A stretch of 64,000 bases of DNA from positions 56,636 through 120,635 of the forward strand of contig NZ_FOTB01000001.1 of assembly GCF_900114445.1 (NCBI RefSeq). The letters are read 5' to 3'. Each line of letters opens with the position of its first letter. The stretch's first letter is position 1. The DNA is from Salinicoccus halodurans. Its GTDB lineage: Bacteria; Bacillota; Bacilli; Staphylococcales; Salinicoccaceae. The notes under the pieces are model-generated. The model made no database searches and was not told where the DNA came from. It saw only the letters and a list, made by a program, of their open reading frames with translations. This document shows positions 1 through 8,560 of this stretch, in pieces. Both the position numbers and the translations under genes were made by a program.

Positions 1-468
1 GCTTCACAGAAGAATTTGGACATCTGGAAGTGGACACCGTTGTCGGTGTCCACCATAAAAGTGCCGCTGTGACCCTCGTAGAACGGCTGTCAAAAGTGAT
101 CATTACCCTCAAGCCCGAGGGCCGGACAGCAGGAGATATTGAAACAGCCATCAACGGATGGTTCCATCAATTTCGATTGTGGGAAGGAATTCTCAAATTG
201 GCAGTCAATAAGCAACCGGAATGAGATTGACATTTACTTTGCCAACCGGGGTACGTCCTTTCAGCGGGAATTGAACGAGCATTCCACTGGACTGCTTCGG
301 AAAGACGGGCTGCCTAGAAATATGGATTTCAACGCGGTGGATCAGAGGATGCTTGCTTCAGCAGCCTCCAGGAGAAACCACATACCCAGAAAGTCTCTGA
401 ACTACCAGACACCGTTGGAAGTATTTATGAGTTACATGGATGTAGGCAGGCTGTCTAACTTATTTTGA
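1..468 (+). pseudogene. IS30-family transposase relic (5' end outside window)
   Basis: Catalytic-core remnant of an IS30-type DDE transposase. From base 3 one frame reads FGHLEVDTVVG, containing the first catalytic Asp, and runs to WFHQF near base 170. The protein then continues in another frame as FDCGKEFSNW (second Asp), LNEHSTGLLR (Glu region) and PRKSLNYQTPLEVF. The frame change plus the missing residues between WFHQF and FDCGKEF indicate an out-of-frame deletion, so the enzyme is dead. The N-terminal DNA-binding part lies outside the window, and I could not define a terminal inverted repeat downstream. It marks a past insertion next to the AT-rich FRG gene. Confidence 0.85.
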
Positions 469-602
469 CCAACGAAGATTACATAAATGAACGTACTATT
501 TAACAGTAATTATTCTTGAGTTGTATAGAGTATGTAACTGCTAAACTGGATTCAAGAATATCAATCGTTTAAAATGCGATGTTAATAAAAGAGGGAAAAA
601 TA

Positions 603-1724
603 GTGACGGATGTTGATAAAGAATTAATCACTCTAAAACAAAAGTTAATATATGAAGAATATGTACTTATTAATAAAAGAAATAAATATTTATTAAAATA
701 TTTTCGGAAATTTATAAAGAATAATCAATGTTTCAAGAACATGAAATTAAGTGAAATCAATTATGGTGAACATGTGATTATATACAATAAAATTAAAATT
801 ACCATTGAAATCTATAATGATTTTATGAAATTACTTGGGCAATTATTTAAACTTCAAATGCGTAATAATAATCTTACCTATAGAGGTCATGCTAACGCTA
901 ATTATCAATTGGTTTCCTCACTTCTAAGAGAGGAAGAAAATTTGCAGAATGAAGATAAAATATATTTTGATATAATAAAAGCCTTCCCTGAAAAATTTTC
1001 TAATGCAAGATATCATTTAGATTATCTTAAAACTATACAACATTATAATGGTAAAACCAGAATAATGGATTTAACTACAAACTTCTTAATTGCCTTATAT
1101 TTTGCAACTTCAAGCAATAACGAAGTACTTGGTGAACTTATTATTTTTGATAAGAACATTGATAAACACCTTTTAGAGAAATTTGGACCAAGATATATAA
1201 AAAAAGTGAAACGATTAAATAGCGACACTATAGAAATACTTGCATCATTAGCAGCTTTAGATTATGAAAGTAAAGAAAGTATAGAAGCACATGCTCATTC
1301 TTCAAGTACATTTATTGACTCCAACCCAATAAACGAATTTCAATACATTGAAATTTTTAATGAGTACGAAAATGTCCAAAGACTTGTTCATGAAGTAGGG
1401 CAAGTAAGACTTAATTTTTTGCCTAAGATAGATCCAAGGCACCTATTAGATGTGTATTTTTCAGATTCAACTTTTGACAATGAAAGGATTACAAATCAAG
1501 CAGGAGAGTTTATTATACATGGATTACTCCCTAAAAATAAAGTGATGAAAAAATTAAATAAGTATAGGTACAAAGCTGAAGGTAAGAAAAGAATTATACT
1601 TATAGATAATAAAGCAAAAAATGATATGTTGGAGCATCTCCAAATATTAAATATTAAAGAGAGTACAATATATCCTTCTTTGGAAAATACTATTAAAGAG
1701 ATTTATAAAAATTATCAGAGTTAA
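603..1724 (+). CDS. FRG-domain protein
   Basis: Protein of about 373 residues with an FRG domain. The diagnostic motifs are visible: YRGHANANYQLVSSLLRE near residue 93 and QHYNGKTRIMDLTTN followed by ALYFA near residue 146, matching the family pattern YRGQ...SLxR and QHxGxPTRLLDxTxN. The domain is named for a conserved Phe-Arg-Gly and its biochemical role is poorly known. The gene is far more AT-rich than the capsule genes downstream and stands alone beside a transposase relic, which suggests horizontal acquisition. I chose GTG 603 because GAGGG lies 7 bases upstream; ATG 579 is in frame but has no visible ribosome binding site. No transmembrane segment is apparent. A defence or toxin-like role is only a guess. 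Confidence 0.7.
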   Translation: MTDVDKELITLKQKLIYEEYVLINKRNKYLLKYFRKFIKNNQCFKNMKLSEINYGEHVIIYNKIKITIEIYNDFMKLLGQLFKLQMRNNNLTYRGHANANYQLVSSLLREEENLQNEDKIYFDIIKAFPEKFSNARYHLDYLKTIQHYNGKTRIMDLTTNFLIALYFATSSNNEVLGELIIFDKNIDKHLLEKFGPRYIKKVKRLNSDTIEILASLAALDYESKESIEAHAHSSSTFIDSNPINEFQYIEIFNEYENVQRLVHEVGQVRLNFLPKIDPRHLLDVYFSDSTFDNERITNQAGEFIIHGLLPKNKVMKKLNKYRYKAEGKKRIILIDNKAKNDMLEHLQILNIKESTIYPSLENTIKEIYKNYQS

Positions 1725-2163
1725 TACAGTACGTATATAGAATAGCAATAATAAAACATTTGAAATATAAATAAAAACCTTAAAATTAGATAACAGAAAT
1801 CTTATTCTTGATACTCCTTACTATATTAACTTTTCATTGCTCTCTTCAGTACTGTTACTTCAGTGATATTTCAAATTAATTGATAGTTGCCAGCTTGTCA
1901 GCTAATATGTTGATAAACCAGTTTGCAAAGCACCATCAAACATCAGTTATGTATTTGTGTTTTATTACAAACTAATTCATTCTGCAGTCGAGTGAGTCCT
2001 CTACTGCCTCGAAGCTTTTATTTTCTTTACAGACTTTATTAACTGTTTGTATTCCTGCATTTTTTCAAGTATATTGTATCAGCTACAGTAGGTCTTTTTC
2101 TGGAGCTTTTAAATTTCTGAAGAACATTATATATTTCTTTACCAACACAATACGGTCTAAATT

Positions 2164-2193
2164 AACTTTATTCAAAGCTCATTGAATAAAGTT
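2164..2193 (+). terminator. Perfect AU-rich hairpin upstream of the capsule promoter
   Basis: AACTTTATTCAA at 2164-2175 pairs perfectly with TTGAATAAAGTT at 2182-2193 around a 6-base loop, followed by TTTATTTTT. The stem is AT-rich, so it may be a weak terminator separating the FRG region from the capsule cluster, or a protein-binding site upstream of the promoter. Confidence 0.45.
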
Positions 2194-2253
2194 TTATTTT
2201 TACACAAAGAATAAATTCTTAAAAAATATTATATCTGAATATTCAAAAATCTA

Positions 2254-2282
2254 TTGCTTGTTTATAACGTGATGGTTATAAT
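2254..2282 (+). promoter_or_regulatory. Sigma-A-type promoter of the capsule cluster
   Basis: TTGCTT (2254-2259), 17 bases, then a perfect TATAAT (2277-2282). The predicted start lies about 95 bases before the capA start codon, leaving a leader of roughly that length. No comparable promoter was seen further down the cluster, which fits one long transcript. Confidence 0.6.
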
Positions 2283-2384
2283 AATGTTTAAATACCATTT
2301 AATTGTAATAAGTAAATAAGTGTTTTGTAGTAAGTGGTTTAGTAGTTAACTATTTTAAAATTAAATATACAGAGGAGGGGTGGC

Positions 2385-3059
2385 ATGAGGGAATCTATCA
2401 ACCTGGAGAAAGCATTGGAGATTATAAAGAAAAATATGACTTCAATTATTGTGTTGACTCTGATCATGGGAATTATCGCTGCTCTCATTACATTCTTTTT
2501 AATCCCTCCGCGCTACCAGGCACAGACGCAAATTCTGGTCAGTGAATCTGAAGAGACAGAGAATACGAGTGATCAGGATATTGAGACAAGTCTCCAACTG
2601 ATTGGTACATACAGTGATATCTTACAGAGTCCAATCGTATTGGAGAATGTCATCAATAATTTGGAACTGGATAAATCTTTCTCCAGTCTTTCCGAACAGA
2701 TTACTGTTGTTAATCAGGAACAGTCCCAAGTGCTGACTGTAACTGTGACGGATGAAAGCATGGAAGAGGCTCAACGTATCGTGAATGAGATTGTGAATGT
2801 GTTCCAGGAACAGGTGACGAGCATTATGAATGTCGACAATGTTTCTATTCTTTCACCGTCAAATTTGGAAGCGGATACAGATCCTGTGTCGCCGAATCCT
2901 CTGATTAATATCACTGTTGGGATTGCGCTTGGCCTGATTCTTGGTCTGACGCTTGCATTTTCCAGAGCTTATTTTGATAAATCTGTAAGAGATGAAGAAG
3001 ATGCAGAGTATTATCTTGATATGCCTGTGGTCGGGTCCATAGCAAGGATAGAAGAATAA
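2385..3059 (+). CDS. capA: Polysaccharide chain-length regulator / kinase modulator (Wzz/CapA family)
   Basis: A 224-residue Wzz-type protein: short cytoplasmic N terminus, membrane segment about 17-39, extracellular middle region rich in coiled-coil residues, second membrane segment about 174-193 preceded by the usual Pro-rich stretch (DPVSPNPLINI), and a short cytoplasmic tail. In Firmicutes this membrane subunit activates the separate tyrosine kinase encoded next door and helps set polymer length. It is the first gene of the cluster, with a strong GAGGAGGGG ribosome binding site and a promoter at 2254-2282. The kinase gene follows 13-16 bases downstream. Confidence 0.9.
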   Translation: MRESINLEKALEIIKKNMTSIIVLTLIMGIIAALITFFLIPPRYQAQTQILVSESEETENTSDQDIETSLQLIGTYSDILQSPIVLENVINNLELDKSFSSLSEQITVVNQEQSQVLTVTVTDESMEEAQRIVNEIVNVFQEQVTSIMNVDNVSILSPSNLEADTDPVSPNPLINITVGIALGLILGLTLAFSRAYFDKSVRDEEDAEYYLDMPVVGSIARIEE

Positions 3060-3075
3060 GAGGGGGGTCCTCGTG

Positions 3076-3789
3076 ATGCGGGACAGGAAGATGAACAATG
3101 AAGTTGCCAGTGCAAAGAAGATCATCGTTGCGACTAAACCGCATTCTCCTGTAAGTGAGCAGTTTCGTACGATACGGACGAATATCATGTATTCCAGCAT
3201 AGACCGTCCGATCAGATCTGTCCTGTTCACTTCAGCCGTGGCAGGAGCGGGAAAATCCACGATTGCTGCCAACGTGGCAATCGCCTATGCCCAGGCAGGG
3301 AAGAAAACACTGCTGCTTGACGGGGATCTGAGACGGCCGACCTGTCATTATACATTCAAGGTGAGTAATCAAAAAGGGCTTTCCACTGCCATCGTGAATG
3401 ACATTGCTTTGGAAGATCTGGTAAATCAAACAGAGTTCGATGATCTTGATTTGATTACATCAGGGCCAATTCCGCCGAATCCGTCTGAACTTCTGTCATC
3501 GAAAAAGCTGACTCAGTTCATCGACCATCTGAAATTCCAGTATGAAATGATCATCGTGGATTCACCGCCTTTATTGTCCGTGACAGATGCTCAGCTTCTG
3601 AGTAAGAGTGCGGATGGCGTGATTCTGATTACCGATGTGGAAAATAATAACCGCAATCACTTGCTGGAAGCGAAGGATCTTCTGAACAAAGCAGATGCAA
3701 ATATCATTGGGCTTGTCCTGAATAACAGAACCATAAAAGATAAATCAAAAGACGATTACTATTACTATCAGGCGTCACATGACGTCTGA
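3076..3789 (+). CDS. capB: Capsule tyrosine kinase (BY-kinase, CapB/CpsD family)
   Basis: About 237 residues. Walker A is AGAGKST near residues 57-63, Walker A' is LLLDGDLRRP, Walker B is MIIVDSPP, and the C terminus carries a tyrosine cluster (DDYYYYQ), the autophosphorylation region of BY-kinases. It should be a cytoplasmic ATPase/kinase activated by the CapA-type partner. GTG 3073 and ATG 3076 are both possible; ATG 3076 sits 8 bases after AGGGGGG. The cognate PHP-type phosphatase gene (CapC/YwqE), normally adjacent, is absent here; a long non-coding gap follows instead. Confidence 0.92.
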   Translation: MRDRKMNNEVASAKKIIVATKPHSPVSEQFRTIRTNIMYSSIDRPIRSVLFTSAVAGAGKSTIAANVAIAYAQAGKKTLLLDGDLRRPTCHYTFKVSNQKGLSTAIVNDIALEDLVNQTEFDDLDLITSGPIPPNPSELLSSKKLTQFIDHLKFQYEMIIVDSPPLLSVTDAQLLSKSADGVILITDVENNNRNHLLEAKDLLNKADANIIGLVLNNRTIKDKSKDDYYYYQASHDV

Positions 3790-4194
3790 TTTTCATATAC
3801 GGAAGATAGTACATATCTTCTGATGTCGGGTGCACACGTATCGCTCAATCAGAACATCATGCAGGGATTGAGGGTGGAGGCAATACAGAAGGAAATTATG
3901 CAGATGCTTATAAAAAGAGATGCGGCTGTGTGATTTTATAAAATGACTCACGTCAATTACAACAGGGGTGCTGTAATTGACTTGAGATAAGTTAAGGAGG
4001 TTTAGAGAAACTGCTGTCCCGCTGCAGAAGCCAATACGTGTTTTTGGTAAGTGTAAGTAAAAAATGAATTTATTAGAAGCGTGCGATGATGATTTCACTT
4101 AGAGAGGTCAAAGTGAATCATCCAAAGAATTCGCGAAGAATGCTTAATGGTGCATTCAAAACCAAATAAGGGTTCATCGGAAAGAAGAGATACT
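3790..4194 (+). other. Long intergenic region inside the capsule cluster with several stem-loops
   Basis: About 400 bases without a clear gene, unusual inside an operon. Structures seen: GAAGATA/TATCTTC (3802-3820), TGATGT/ACATCA (3821-3859, loop beginning CGGGTGCAC), and a large hairpin at 3947-3986. A 36-codon ORF (3823-3933) lies in the capB frame but has no ribosome binding site. AAGGAGG at about 3994-4000 is not followed by a standard start codon. This is where a phosphatase gene would be expected; I cannot recognise remains of one. Confidence 0.5.
3947..3986 (+). promoter_or_regulatory. Large stem-loop with CAGGGGTGC loop
   Basis: GTCAATTACA (3952-3961) pairs perfectly with TGTAATTGAC (3972-3981), extended outward by CTCA/TGAG after one mismatch. 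The loop region is CAGGGGTGC. No U-tract follows, so it is not a standard terminator. The same loop string occurs at 11007-11015 beside another stem-loop in this cluster. Confidence 0.5.
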
Positions 4195-6042
4195 ATGGGT
4201 GCAAAGAAACGCTACTTTCTCTTTCTCTTTGTCGATTCGTTAATCGTCACTTTTTCGGTGTTTATCGGTTATTACATTCTCATGCCCTTTTTCTCGGAGT
4301 ATCCACTGACTGTATTAGGGGTCACAGCAGTGATGCTGCTCCTAACTCACCATCTATTTGCCTATATATTCAATCTGTATCACCGGGCATGGCAATATGC
4401 GAGTGTGAGGGAACTGATTTCGATTACTCAGGCGGTCACTGCCACAATGTTCGCAACATCCATATTGATCTTTCTCCTTTTTGAAATGACTTTCATGAGG
4501 CTGATGGTCATTACATGGATGATGCATCTGATTTTTATCGGTGGCTCACGGTTGTTCTGGAGATTGCTTTATTATCAGCTGAATGGCAGACAATCACATA
4601 ATCCTAAAATGATCAGAACACTGGTGGTCGGAGCAGGCAAGGGTGGTTCACTGCTTATCAAACAAATGCTGGATAACCCGACAATGGGGATGAATCCGGT
4701 GGTTGTTGTGGATGATCATCCTTCCAAACAGAATATGGAACTTGCCGGTGGAGTGAAGGTTGAAGGAAAACGAGAGGATATCGAACGGCTGGTAGGCAAG
4801 TACGGAATAAAAAAAGTGGTTATTGCCATACCGTCGCTCAGTAAAAAGGAACTCAAAAAAATCCATGCCCTTGCAAATATTGAAGGCGTGGATGTACTGA
4901 TCATGCCGAATATAGAGGATGTACTCTCCGGAAGACTGGAAGTCAATATGCTGAAACGGGTCGAAGTGGAAGATCTGCTCGGACGTGAACCGGTGGAACT
5001 AGATATCGAAGGCATTGAAGAAGAGGTCGCGGATAAGACGATACTTGTTACCGGGGCCGGTGGCAGCATCGGTTCCGAAATAGTGCGCCAGATTGCAAAG
5101 TTCCAGCCGCGCAAAATATTGCTGCTCGGACATGGTGAAAACAGCATCTACACGATACTGGAAGAGGTGCTGGACAATAAGACGGACAGTATCAGCTATG
5201 TTCCAATCATCGCTGATGTGCAGAACAGAAAACGGATGTTCAAAGTATTTGAAAAGTACCGTCCGGATATCGTTTATCATGCAGCGGCACATAAACATGT
5301 ACCGATGATGGAGTACAATCCGCAGGAAGCAGTGAAAAATAATGTGATTGGTACAAAAAACACTGCAGAGGCGGCATGTCACTTCAAGGCGAAGAAGTTC
5401 GTCATGATATCGACTGACAAGGCGGTCAACCCTCCGAATGTGATGGGTGCTACAAAACGGATGGCTGAAATGATTGTACAGGCACTGGATAAGGGGTGCG
5501 AACACACGACGCTTGTGGCAGTAAGGTTCGGCAATGTACTCGGCAGCAGGGGCTCGGTCGTTCCCAAGTTCAAAAAACAGATACAGCTTGGCGGGCCGGT
5601 GACTGTGACTGATCCGAGGATGACAAGGTATTTCATGACGATTCCTGAAGCTTCAAGACTTGTCATTCAGGCGAGTACATTAGCTGAAGGGGGCGAAGTA
5701 TTTGTCCTCGACATGGGAGAACCTGTAAAGATTGTCGATCTTGCCAAAAATATGATCCGTCTGTGCGGCTTCGCAGAAGAGGATATCGGCATCGAATTTG
5801 TAGGGATACGTCCCGGCGAGAAATTGTATGAGGAGCTTTTGAAAAAAGAGGAAATCCACCCTGAACAAGTATACGAAAAAATATACCGGGGTAGGGTATC
5901 GGAATCTTCATTGAGTGTAATCGAATCGCATATTAAGAACTTCCTGTCGATTGATGAAAATGAATTGAAGGAAAGCATGCTTAACTTCATCGGACAGGAA
6001 AATGTGAGAAAACCGGAACTGGTAAAAGAAAAAGTAGTCTGA
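4195..6042 (+). CDS. capD: CapD/FlaA1-type UDP-sugar 4,6-dehydratase, membrane-anchored
   Basis: About 615 residues. The N terminus has roughly four membrane segments and the C-terminal half is an extended SDR domain with nucleotide-binding GAGGSIGSEI and the STDKAVNPPNVMGATKR region that carries the Met-Lys catalytic pair of the FlaA1/WbpM/CapD group. These enzymes make UDP-4-keto-6-deoxy-HexNAc at the inner face of the membrane. The next gene is a sugar aminotransferase, which supports synthesis of a 4-amino-4,6-dideoxy sugar of the bacillosamine type. I prefer ATG 4195 (MGAKKRYFLF, weak AGAAGAG upstream); ATG 4147 would add 16 hydrophilic residues and has no ribosome binding site. Confidence 0.9.
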   Translation: MGAKKRYFLFLFVDSLIVTFSVFIGYYILMPFFSEYPLTVLGVTAVMLLLTHHLFAYIFNLYHRAWQYASVRELISITQAVTATMFATSILIFLLFEMTFMRLMVITWMMHLIFIGGSRLFWRLLYYQLNGRQSHNPKMIRTLVVGAGKGGSLLIKQMLDNPTMGMNPVVVVDDHPSKQNMELAGGVKVEGKREDIERLVGKYGIKKVVIAIPSLSKKELKKIHALANIEGVDVLIMPNIEDVLSGRLEVNMLKRVEVEDLLGREPVELDIEGIEEEVADKTILVTGAGGSIGSEIVRQIAKFQPRKILLLGHGENSIYTILEEVLDNKTDSISYVPIIADVQNRKRMFKVFEKYRPDIVYHAAAHKHVPMMEYNPQEAVKNNVIGTKNTAEAACHFKAKKFVMISTDKAVNPPNVMGATKRMAEMIVQALDKGCEHTTLVAVRFGNVLGSRGSVVPKFKKQIQLGGPVTVTDPRMTRYFMTIPEASRLVIQASTLAEGGEVFVLDMGEPVKIVDLAKNMIRLCGFAEEDIGIEFVGIRPGEKLYEELLKKEEIHPEQVYEKIYRGRVSESSLSVIESHIKNFLSIDENELKESMLNFIGQENVRKPELVKEKVV

Positions 6043-6054
6043 TTAACGGAGAAC

Positions 6055-6087
6055 CAGTGCTGTGGAAACTCTTGGTCGGGTGCACTG
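6055..6087 (+). promoter_or_regulatory. Stem-loop with TTGGTCGGGTGC motif in capsule intergenic gap
   Basis: CAGTGC (6055-6060) and GCACTG (6082-6087) can pair around a 21-base loop; TTGGTCGGGTGC occupies 6072-6083. GTGCTGTGGAAA (6057-6068) is nearly repeated at 16280-16291 in another gap of the same cluster. The stem alone is short; the shared motif is the main reason to list it. Confidence 0.3.
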
Positions 6088-6121
6088 CAGCATGTCCAAT
6101 TAAGGGAGAGGTGACGTGATC

Positions 6122-7276
6122 ATGTCTCAGAATAGAATACTATTATCATCCCCCCATATGGGCGGGAATGAAAAGAAATATGTAAAAGAAGCATTCAAAA
6201 CGAACTGGATTGCACCAGTCGGAAATAACGTAAATATGTTTGAAAAACAGATTATGGAATTTACAGGTACAAAAGCAGCCTGTGCGGTATCCAGTGGTAC
6301 AGGCGCGATACATCTTGCACTCGATCTGCTGGGTGTGGGAAAGGATGACATCGTCTTTTGCTCGTCACTGACTTTTGTAGCCAGTGCCAATCCGATTCTC
6401 TATCTCGGAGCAAGACCGGTATTCATCGACTCGGAGCTTGATACATGGAACATGAGTCCGGAAATACTGGAACAGGCTCTCGAGTTCTATCAGACACATG
6501 AGAGGCTTCCTAAAGCAGTGATTGTCGTCAACCTATACGGGCAATCAGCACAGATGGATCGTATTGTTGAAATATGTAACCGGTACGGTGTTCCGATTAT
6601 CGAGGATGCTGCAGAATCCCTGGGGGCCGTTTACAAAGGAAGAATGAGCGGCACGTTTGGGAAATTCGGAGTTTATTCCTTCAACGGTAATAAGATCATT
6701 ACGACTTCAGGGGGCGGTATGATCATATCGGATGAAGAGATAATGATCAAGAAGGCATTGAAAAAAGCGACACAGTCCAAGGAAACGGCTGCCCACTATC
6801 AGCATGAGAATGTGGGGTATAACTACCGTTTGAGCAACATATGTGCAGGAATAGGCAGAGGACAGATGGAAGTTCTGGAAGAACGCATCAGGCAGAAACG
6901 GGCGATTTTTGAACAATATGTATACGGGCTTGGAGATGTGGATGGCCTTGGATTCATGCCTGAAGCCAATGATTCATTCCACACAAGATGGTTGTCTGCC
7001 CTTACAATCGATCGGACGAAATTGGGTGCGACTGCAGGGGAAATGATAGAACATCTGGCTGAAAATAATATAGAAGCAAGGCCGGTATGGAAGCCGCTTC
7101 ACATGCAGCCATTATTCAGAGGGTTCGATTACTTCTGTGAAGGACAGGACAATTCCAGATATCTTTTTGAAAATGGCATATGTCTTCCGTCGGATACAAA
7201 AATGACTGTTGAGGAGATCAGCAGGGTCATAAGATTGATGAGGGAACGTATACACGCCGATAAGATTTTAGCCTGA
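6122..7276 (+). CDS. DegT/DnrJ/EryC1-family sugar aminotransferase
   Basis: About 384 residues, the usual family length. PLP enzyme features: SSGTGAIHLAL (phosphate-binding region), IEDAAESLGAVYKG (Asp near the PLP ring) and FNGNKIITTSGGG, which holds the Schiff-base lysine. It should aminate the 4-keto sugar made by the preceding CapD-type enzyme, as PglE does after PglF. Start: ATG 6122 follows AGAGGTGA; GTG 6116 is also possible. No dedicated PglD-type acetyltransferase is seen in the cluster. The later FemAB-like gene (18870-19880) and the next ATP-grasp gene are candidates for modifying the amino group. Confidence 0.9.
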   Translation: MSQNRILLSSPHMGGNEKKYVKEAFKTNWIAPVGNNVNMFEKQIMEFTGTKAACAVSSGTGAIHLALDLLGVGKDDIVFCSSLTFVASANPILYLGARPVFIDSELDTWNMSPEILEQALEFYQTHERLPKAVIVVNLYGQSAQMDRIVEICNRYGVPIIEDAAESLGAVYKGRMSGTFGKFGVYSFNGNKIITTSGGGMIISDEEIMIKKALKKATQSKETAAHYQHENVGYNYRLSNICAGIGRGQMEVLEERIRQKRAIFEQYVYGLGDVDGLGFMPEANDSFHTRWLSALTIDRTKLGATAGEMIEHLAENNIEARPVWKPLHMQPLFRGFDYFCEGQDNSRYLFENGICLPSDTKMTVEEISRVIRLMRERIHADKILA

Positions 7277-7414
7277 AACGGGCAGAGGATCAGGTTGGAC
7301 TATTAAGGGAGTATAATACGGACCTTATATGATCTGAAAATTATTCCCATGGAAAGGGGACTAAAGTTATTGACGGGAGCCATCTGAGGTCTTGGAAACC
7401 GAGGAGGAAATGAC

Positions 7415-8530
7415 TTGAGGACAGACAGTTATGCGAAGACAGTGACGGCAGGTCTATTGAAGACAGTGAATTCGATGTACCTTGTAAAGATTTTGGCAGG
7501 GGAGTACTACAATATTTTCCGGAAAAGGCATCTTTACAAGGATATACAGATCAGCGACCATCAGGAGGCAGAAATACAGGACTTATGGGAAAGGCATTAC
7601 GGCAAGAGGATTTCCACCAGGTGGCACCGGCTGTATCAGAGTTATTCCGGACATTTCAACAAAAGGTATTTCCCCGAGATGCTGTTTACAACCAGGCTTG
7701 AGAGAAAACTCAACAACCGGGAAGTCGGACGGATGATCAGTGACAAGAGCTTCCTTGCGATGTACTACAGGGACATCGAAGGTGTAAGGATGCCCGACAC
7801 TTACCTCATCAACAACAGCGGAATTTTCTATACGGGGGACAGGAAGATCATTACGAAGGAAAAAGCGGATTCGATTCTTGAAGACAAGGGAGAAGCCGTT
7901 ATCAAGCCGACGCTGGATTCAAGTTCCGGGGATTCGGTTGCGCTCTTCGATTTCAGGGGCGGTGTCGATCAGCGCAGCGGACGGTCTCTCGATGAAGTGC
8001 TTGCCTCCTACGATGAAGATTATATTGTGCAGGAAAAGATTGTCCCAAGCAGCAGCCTCAAGGAGCTTTATGCAGGATCCATCAACACACTCCGGGTAAT
8101 CACCTATCTTGTGGAAGATGAGGTGTTCCATGCGCCAATCACACTGAGCATGGGCAGGAACGGCAATCATGTCGATAATATACAGGCCGGTGGAATCTCA
8201 GTGGCGGTTTCTGATGAAGGGGTGCTTGGCAGCGAGGGATTGACGTTCTTCAGGGAAGTCCATGCATCTCATCCGGACACTGGTACTTTATTTGCAGGGC
8301 ATAAGTTGCCGAAGATTGATGCACTCATCAGGGTGGCAAAAGAAATGCATGAAAAGACGCCGCATATGAGAATCATCTCATGGGATTTTACGCTGGATGA
8401 GAATGACGAAATCGTTCTGCTGGAATTCAATATCTTCGGACAGTCTGTCTGGTTCCCCCAGATGGTGAGCGGAAAAGCGGTATTCGGAGAACATACGGAG
8501 CAGATGATCAAAGCGATGCGCAGAAGATAA
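7415..8530 (+). CDS. Sugar-transfer-associated ATP-grasp protein
   Basis: A 371-residue protein with the layout of the ATP-grasp group found in polysaccharide clusters. It has a basic N-terminal region, then VIKPTLDSSSGDSVALFDF (nucleotide-binding lysine and Gly/Ser loop), YIVQEKI (hinge), LRVITYLVE, and a metal-binding end ISWDFTLDENDEIVLLEFN. ATP-grasp enzymes join a carboxylate to an amine or thiol through an acyl phosphate, so it could attach an amino or hydroxy acid to an amino sugar. That substrate is inferred. Start is TTG 7415, 7 bases after GAGGAGG; ATG 7410 in another frame stops after two codons. It follows the aminotransferase after a 138-base gap. Confidence 0.8.
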   Translation: MRTDSYAKTVTAGLLKTVNSMYLVKILAGEYYNIFRKRHLYKDIQISDHQEAEIQDLWERHYGKRISTRWHRLYQSYSGHFNKRYFPEMLFTTRLERKLNNREVGRMISDKSFLAMYYRDIEGVRMPDTYLINNSGIFYTGDRKIITKEKADSILEDKGEAVIKPTLDSSSGDSVALFDFRGGVDQRSGRSLDEVLASYDEDYIVQEKIVPSSSLKELYAGSINTLRVITYLVEDEVFHAPITLSMGRNGNHVDNIQAGGISVAVSDEGVLGSEGLTFFREVHASHPDTGTLFAGHKLPKIDALIRVAKEMHEKTPHMRIISWDFTLDENDEIVLLEFNIFGQSVWFPQMVSGKAVFGEHTEQMIKAMRRR

Positions 8531-8560
8531 GGCCTGAATAGGAAAGGGCAGGTGCATTAG

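Larger units (their letters stand above)
1725..2384. other. AT-rich intergenic region, no gene seen
   Basis: About 660 bases without a convincing ORF on either strand. The reverse strand near 1980-2100 gives short peptide-like stretches broken by stops that I could not assign to any family. The 3' part holds a 12-bp perfect hairpin (2164-2193) and a strong sigma-A-type promoter (2254-2282) that should drive the capsule cluster. Confidence 0.6.

Noticed and set aside
1980..2110. Reverse-strand peptide fragments in the gap before capA
   Set aside because: Interrupted by stops, no start or family match; could not be supported as a relic.
3823..3933. 36-codon ORF after capB in the same frame
   Set aside because: No ribosome binding site and overlaps stem-loop sequence; kept only as a note in the intergenic entry.
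7295..7317. TTGGAC and TATAAT as an internal promoter before the ATP-grasp gene
   Set aside because: Spacing is only 11 bases; no acceptable -35 at 16-18 bases.
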